A stretch of 11,343 nucleotides of DNA from JABDBK01 sp964453575 (lineage in GTDB: Bacteria > Pseudomonadota > Gammaproteobacteria > DSM-16500): NCBI GenBank assembly GCA_964453575.1, contig CAYVRW010000076.1:1-11343 (forward strand). Direction: 5' to 3'. Shown piece after piece: positions 7,213 to 11,343 of the stretch. The notes under the pieces were generated by a model. It worked only from the letters and a program-made list of their open reading frames with translations, was not told where the DNA came from and made no database searches. Both the position numbers and the translations under genes were made by a program. The first letter of the stretch is position 1, and each line of letters opens with the position of its first letter.

Positions 7213-7680
7213 TTAATGTAATACATCAAAAGCATCAGCAAGAACCATATCTTGCATTAAATTCAATGCATTTTTCTTGTCAGGTTGGTTAAACAAAACC
7301 ATCAATATGACCCATTTAATACGTCCCAAATCGACTTCTCTGGAATCAAGCGCCATGACACGATCAATCACTATTTCACGTGTCATGGGGTCTAATACAC
7401 CAATTTGTTCTAAATATAAAAGCATGCCGCGGCCTTCGACACCGAAACGTTCAATTTCTGCTGGCAAAAAATAACGAATAGCAAGGGTTGTAAGAGCAGG
7501 ACCATCGGATACTGCTTTTTGAAATTGTATCAAGCCATCCAGCCATTGCAATGCGCGATGAATTTCATAACGGTCAAAACCAATTTTTTCTAATTCTATA
7601 ATGATGGTTTCGTTATCCGTTTTTAATGCTGCATTGCTATCCATATAGTTTTCAAATAAGAACATCAATATTTCAAACAT
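7213..7680 (-). CDS. smg: Smg family protein (DUF494)
   Basis: Small conserved gammaproteobacterial protein of unknown molecular role, typically located between dprA and topA as here. The proposed start is the ATG at 7678-7680, giving MFEILMFLFENYMDS, which matches the usual family beginning (MFDVLMYLFE). The frame can be opened to a TTG at 7707, but that adds nine residues not expected in the family and has no ribosome site. The ATG itself has only a weak GTGG upstream. The resulting 155 aa agrees with the usual length. Recognisable parts are IGFDRYEIHRALQWLDGL, FGVEGRGMLLYLEQIGVLDPMTREIVIDR, and a final helix with VILMVLFNQPDKKNALNLMQD. It lies 34 bp after the dprA stop and 14 bp before the topA start codon. 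Confidence 0.95.
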   Translation of the reverse strand: MFEILMFLFENYMDSNAALKTDNETIIIELEKIGFDRYEIHRALQWLDGLIQFQKAVSDGPALTTLAIRYFLPAEIERFGVEGRGMLLYLEQIGVLDPMTREIVIDRVMALDSREVDLGRIKWVILMVLFNQPDKKNALNLMQDMVLADAFDVLH

Positions 7681-7714
7681 AGCTACCACTTTAATAAAAT
7701 CAACCAAGAAGTGA

Positions 7715-8824
7715 TCAAATATTAATCAATCGCACATATCCGCCCTGCGTACTTTTTATGCAACCGAGCAACTCCAAGGATAACAGCATGGAGGAAACTT
7801 GGCTAGCCGTCAATCCACTGCGTAGAATTATAACATCCAATGGAGTGACTTCATAAGCAATTTGATTAAGCAATCCTCTTGATTGTACATCCAATTTTAG
7901 TAAATCAGGTACTTCTACTGCTTGCTCTTGGCTTGATGAAAATGTATACAAAGCATTCAATTCTTCAAGGATATCTCCCACTTTTTCAACCAATTTTGCT
8001 CCTTGTTTGATTAAGGCATGGCACCCATGAGACAAAGGATTTTGCACAGAACCAGGAAGCGCAAAAACTTCTCGCCCTTGTTCTAATGCAAAACGCGCCG
8101 TGATCAAAGACCCGCTGCGCAGCGCTGCTTCTACTACTAAAACACCTAAACTCAATCCGCTGATAATGCGATTACGCCGCGGAAAATTTTTGGCTTTAGG
8201 CAATTCCAATGGCGGAAATTCTGAAACCAATGCGCCATTTGCAATAATGGTTTCAGCAAGCTTGCGATTGGATGGGGGATAAATGGAGGCCATTCCCGTA
8301 CCCATCACCGCAATGGTTTTTCCTTGTTCACTTAATGCGCCTGCATGGCTTGCTGCATCCACTCCTAAAGCAAGACCGCTGGTAATGACAAAACCGCGTT
8401 CTGCTAAATCTTTGGAGAGCAGCTTCGCTTGTTCTTTCCCATATATGCTAGGATTTCTAGAACCCACTACCGCTATCTGAGATTTAGTCAATATATCCAT
8501 TTCACCTTTCACAAATAACACCAACGGCGGATCTGTTATCTGATGCAGTAATGGTGGATAACCTTCATCTTCCCAACAAAGCAGATGACAATTATTTTTC
8601 AAACACCAATTCATATCAGTTTCAGCGCCACGCCAATCAGGTTGCGTGAATGATTGAATTTGTCTTGTGGTCAAACCCATGCTTTGCAAAGCATTTTTTG
8701 ATGCTGCAAAAAGGGATTTAATATCTTTTACTATGGTTAAACAATGTTTAATGGTTATCGGGCCTATGCCATGCAGGCGATTGGCTGCTAACCAATAATG
8801 TATATTGGGATGTGGTGTTTGCAT
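7715..8824 (-). CDS. dprA: DNA processing protein DprA (RecA loader on single-stranded DNA)
   Basis: Binds incoming single-stranded DNA during natural transformation and loads RecA; also widely kept in non-transforming bacteria. An N-terminal helix-hairpin-helix-like segment (RLHGIGPITIKH, 16-27) is followed by the Rossmann-like core. That core holds VVGSRNPSIYG (119-129), TSGLALGVDAASHAGAL (148-164), MGTGMASIYPPSNRKLA (174-190), FPRRNRIISGLS (214-225) and VEAALRSGSLITARFALEQG (231-250). The C-terminus (about 315-366) looks like the winged-helix domain. Length (369 aa) is standard. The ATG is 2 bp after the TAA of the upstream coiled-coil gene and has no Shine-Dalgarno sequence. Translation therefore probably depends on ribosomes finishing the upstream gene. 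Many gammaproteobacteria have a LysM-domain gene next to dprA; here it is replaced by the coiled-coil gene. Confidence 0.98.
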   Translation of the reverse strand: MQTPHPNIHYWLAANRLHGIGPITIKHCLTIVKDIKSLFAASKNALQSMGLTTRQIQSFTQPDWRGAETDMNWCLKNNCHLLCWEDEGYPPLLHQITDPPLVLFVKGEMDILTKSQIAVVGSRNPSIYGKEQAKLLSKDLAERGFVITSGLALGVDAASHAGALSEQGKTIAVMGTGMASIYPPSNRKLAETIIANGALVSEFPPLELPKAKNFPRRNRIISGLSLGVLVVEAALRSGSLITARFALEQGREVFALPGSVQNPLSHGCHALIKQGAKLVEKVGDILEELNALYTFSSSQEQAVEVPDLLKLDVQSRGLLNQIAYEVTPLDVIILRSGLTASQVSSMLLSLELLGCIKSTQGGYVRLINI

Positions 8825-8826
8825 TT

Positions 8827-11343
8827 TTATGGTCGCGGTTTAATATTTCTATATTCAAAGGAAAGATCTGAAATTTCTGCAAGCGATGCGTGCAAAGATT
8901 TGAGCGAATCTTCTGTCAATGTTAAATCTTTTAAAGCATGATATAGCTTTCCAGTGGTGTCTTCATGCCGAATATGAAAAAGTCTATACTTCAAACGCCT
9001 AGCTACCGAACCTCTAGCTGCACACACGCCTGTTACTGCTTTTATCCATTTTTCATGATCTGTCGAACTCATCACTGCCTTTATCAAATCATAAACACCC
9101 TGTGGAATACGATAATCCTCGCCGTCATAGTGATATTTCACTCCACCCCATAACCCGGTAGATTTCCACAAAAATGGTATATTATATAAAATGGCTTTGA
9201 GTACCAATTGTCTCATTTCAGTTCCAAGTTTTTTTTCTTTTTCTTGTATTTTGGCTCTTTCCAATTCTGTTTGTAAGAATTGCGCATGCACACTGGCCTC
9301 TTGAGAGGTGTGACATGCATTATTATAACTCTCAACTGCTAACTCATAATGATGGCTCGCCTTATCAAAAATTTTCTGTGGCTTATATTGAAGATCAGCA
9401 GGGTATTTTTCTTTTGTATGATTTAATGCTTCCTGCGTTTTTAGCTGTGCCTCTTTTATCGCTTGCAAGCTTTGCTTTGCTGCTTCACAAGCTATTTTCA
9501 TTTCATTTAACTTGGTATCACTTAATTTTTTTAATTCCTTTTCAATGACTTCAACTACACCCATATTTGCATACCTTGATGCTTGCAAACTTGCATCTTC
9601 AATTTCCTTAGTTGTTAATTGAGCAAGAGAACGTATGACGCTCATGGAATCTTCTTGCATGTTAACAACATTTGCAATAATTTGACTGTAATCTTGCATG
9701 GCTTCAGGCAGTAATCGCACAGACTCAACGTTTTTATCTTCACTAAGACATATATTTTGCACTTCTGTAAAACGTTTTGCTAAGTCATCATAAGCTTCCT
9801 TATGTGGTTTATGCACTTCAGCTGGAAATTTATCATGCGCTTGATATAAGGTTTCCATCGCCCTTTCTTTAAGTTTGCTCATAGATGCCATCGTTTCAGT
9901 ACATGTTTTCAAAACACTATTTGCTTTCGCAAGTTCTAATGCAGTATCTTGCTTACATTTTTCTAGATTGACATTTTTTTTTGTTTTTACATCATTTATC
10001 AACGTTTTATAGAGTTTTTTCAAAGCTTGAACAATATCTGGAAGCATAGTCAAACTTTGAAATGATGCTTCAACGATAGAGGTCATTTGTACACAATCAA
10101 TTTGAAAGTCGCCATAGGTTCGCATGGCTTTAGGTAACATATTAGCATGTTCATATTTTTTCAATACATCATCATAACTATTCTTAAGCCCATCAACTCG
10201 TTGCACCTCACTTTTATATTCAGCTCGCGCTGTCTGATATATAGAACCATTAAAATGTTGCAGCGCTGTTGTTATTTTATTATTTATCAATTTTTTCTTA
10301 TCATCTAACAGAGCTAATTTAGCGTTTAGATTAGCCATAGCACTTGTTGCAGCTTCTAAATAGTCATTGGCATTTTTAATTTCGTCACTGAGTCCAGTTT
10401 TTTTCATTTCCTTTGCATATTTCATTGCATCTTGATAGGCACTTTGAACTCTAATGGTTGACATATCCATAGAAGTTAACAATTCTTCTGCTTCATTATT
10501 AATGAGCTTCATGGATAAAATACATTCACTGATGTCTTTATAATATATTTCAGAAGCATTCTGTAACTCATCTTTGGCTTTATTAGCTTCGTCATCGATA
10601 CGCGTAATAACATCATCAATACTTTTTGTAAAAATTTTTGCTGAATTCTTTACTGGCTTTAAAGTTTCTTCTATTTTTTGAATAATTTCTTTATCGCTGC
10701 TGCTTTTAACCGCTTCACATTCTTTGCTGAACATCTCCACAGGCTGATCAACAATTTTTTCTTCTTTTAATAAACTTACAGACCTAAGATAGCGAAGAAA
10801 ATAGAGAAAACTTTCTTCTTCGAATTGCACGTATCCGGGATACTTATCTTTTAATAGACCGAGATGTTTTTTTATAATTCCCAAAAAAACTTCACTATCT
10901 TGCGTATAATGCCGGCACTTTTCTATCGCTTGATTAATCATTTTTTCGATAGTATCTAAACTCATGCCTTCATAAGAACTTGTGTGATGAAAGTTAAGTT
11001 CCGGCACGCTCCCTATTATATTGAGAACACTCCCAAATCGATCGACAAATTCAGGATACTTCGTTGCCCATGTTTTTTTGGTCATAGACAAATCATGACA
11101 TTCTTTAGCCGCATGCTGTAGTGCTGTAATCAAATCCATTTTAAACGCACGGCATTTTTCTTCTAAGGGAGATTTTAAGTGCTGCAAGGCTTCATCTTTT
11201 TTCTTAATTGTCATCAACGATGTTCTGATGCTTTCTTTAATAGCATGCCGTTTTTTTTTAATGTCTCTTGATAACGAATCATATTCATTCTTAAAATCTT
11301 CTTGAATATGTGCTAAAGGTAGCTCAATAACCGGTTGATGCAA
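8827..11343 (-). CDS. large coiled-coil protein with degenerate internal repeats (N-terminus outside window)
   Basis: The frame is open at the right edge; the first codon there is TTG, so the true start probably lies outside and at least 838 residues are seen. No family is recognised. Residues about 15-710 are almost wholly helical, rich in Lys, Glu, Ala and Leu, without membrane segments or signal peptide. Repeat-like units are visible: an LPKAM-x-x-Y word at 403 recurs as LPEAM-x-x-Y at 545, and KFPAEVHKP (505) recurs as KYPADLQYKP (647). These pairs are each 142 residues apart; SYDDVLKKY (389) also matches AYDDLAKRF (517). A different, compact C-terminal part (about 715-838) has Trp726, Trp732 and Trp766 and a basic stretch ARGSVARRLKYRLFHIRHE. 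The layout resembles structural coiled-coil proteins or secreted effectors of intracellular bacteria; which one is unknown. It is followed 2 bp later by dprA. Confidence 0.85.
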   Translation of the reverse strand: MHQPVIELPLAHIQEDFKNEYDSLSRDIKKKRHAIKESIRTSLMTIKKKDEALQHLKSPLEEKCRAFKMDLITALQHAAKECHDLSMTKKTWATKYPEFVDRFGSVLNIIGSVPELNFHHTSSYEGMSLDTIEKMINQAIEKCRHYTQDSEVFLGIIKKHLGLLKDKYPGYVQFEEESFLYFLRYLRSVSLLKEEKIVDQPVEMFSKECEAVKSSSDKEIIQKIEETLKPVKNSAKIFTKSIDDVITRIDDEANKAKDELQNASEIYYKDISECILSMKLINNEAEELLTSMDMSTIRVQSAYQDAMKYAKEMKKTGLSDEIKNANDYLEAATSAMANLNAKLALLDDKKKLINNKITTALQHFNGSIYQTARAEYKSEVQRVDGLKNSYDDVLKKYEHANMLPKAMRTYGDFQIDCVQMTSIVEASFQSLTMLPDIVQALKKLYKTLINDVKTKKNVNLEKCKQDTALELAKANSVLKTCTETMASMSKLKERAMETLYQAHDKFPAEVHKPHKEAYDDLAKRFTEVQNICLSEDKNVESVRLLPEAMQDYSQIIANVVNMQEDSMSVIRSLAQLTTKEIEDASLQASRYANMGVVEVIEKELKKLSDTKLNEMKIACEAAKQSLQAIKEAQLKTQEALNHTKEKYPADLQYKPQKIFDKASHHYELAVESYNNACHTSQEASVHAQFLQTELERAKIQEKEKKLGTEMRQLVLKAILYNIPFLWKSTGLWGGVKYHYDGEDYRIPQGVYDLIKAVMSSTDHEKWIKAVTGVCAARGSVARRLKYRLFHIRHEDTTGKLYHALKDLTLTEDSLKSLHASLAEISDLSFEYRNIKPRP
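9274..10266 (-). repeat. degenerate 130-142-residue protein repeats inside the coiled-coil gene
   Basis: Three diverged units start near residues 360, 491 and 633 of the visible protein. Units one and two share a Y-D-D-x-hydrophobic helix followed by LP(K/E)AM-x-x-Y; unit two has about 14 extra residues between these words. Units two and three share K(F/Y)PA(E/D) followed by a KP pair. The third unit fades before the C-terminal domain. Similarity is at protein level only; no obvious DNA repeat remains, which suggests old duplication. Confidence 0.5.

Noticed and set aside
9315..9548. Plus-strand open frame encoding a hydrophobic, membrane-like peptide within the coiled-coil gene
   Set aside because: Complementing Lys/Glu/Ala-rich helical codons naturally gives Leu/Phe/Ser-rich hydrophobic peptides, so it is a shadow and not a membrane protein.
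1..11343. CRISPR array, insertion sequence, tRNA gene or defence island
   Set aside because: No regularly spaced repeats, transposase motifs, cloverleaf structure or defence-type enzymes were seen on either strand. DprA is sometimes confused with defence-linked Rossmann proteins, but here it is the ordinary dprA-smg-topA copy.

Overview
The window reads as chromosomal DNA from an AT-rich gammaproteobacterium. The strongest evidence is the minus-strand block dprA-smg-topA, a gene order typical of gammaproteobacteria. Low GC, a long coiled-coil protein of unknown function and a small charged orphan with an acidic/basic tail fit a host-associated lineage such as Legionellales (Legionella/Coxiella relatives). 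That placement is an inference; no rRNA or lineage-specific marker is present.

Left part (1-2314): the 3' end of an unidentified plus-strand gene, then a complete Gfo/Idh/MocA-family NAD(P)-dependent oxidoreductase. A strong inverted repeat lies in the gap before a convergent minus-strand orphan gene, whose upstream region carries two tandem TATAAT boxes. Middle part (2315-4909): four plus-strand genes. They encode a probable 2H-phosphoesterase-like protein whose second catalytic motif looks degenerate, a beta-class glutathione S-transferase, a YbhB/YbcL-type PEBP protein and an isochorismatase-fold cysteine hydrolase. The GST and PEBP genes are closely coupled; the hydrolase appears to have its own promoter. 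A 10-bp-stem hairpin separates the hydrolase from convergent topA.

Right part (4910-11343): one minus-strand run transcribed right to left: a very long coiled-coil protein (open at the right edge), dprA, smg, topA. The coiled-coil stop and the dprA start are 2 bp apart and dprA has no visible Shine-Dalgarno sequence, so dprA translation is probably coupled to the coiled-coil gene. TopA (supercoil relaxation) and DprA (loading of RecA on incoming single-stranded DNA) are conserved housekeeping genes; Smg has no firmly established function.

No tRNA, rRNA, CRISPR array, insertion sequence or recognisable defence locus is visible. The least explained items are the repeat-containing coiled-coil protein, the charged orphan at 1542-2192 and the degenerate 2H-like protein. 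I do not see a convincing multi-gene novel system.
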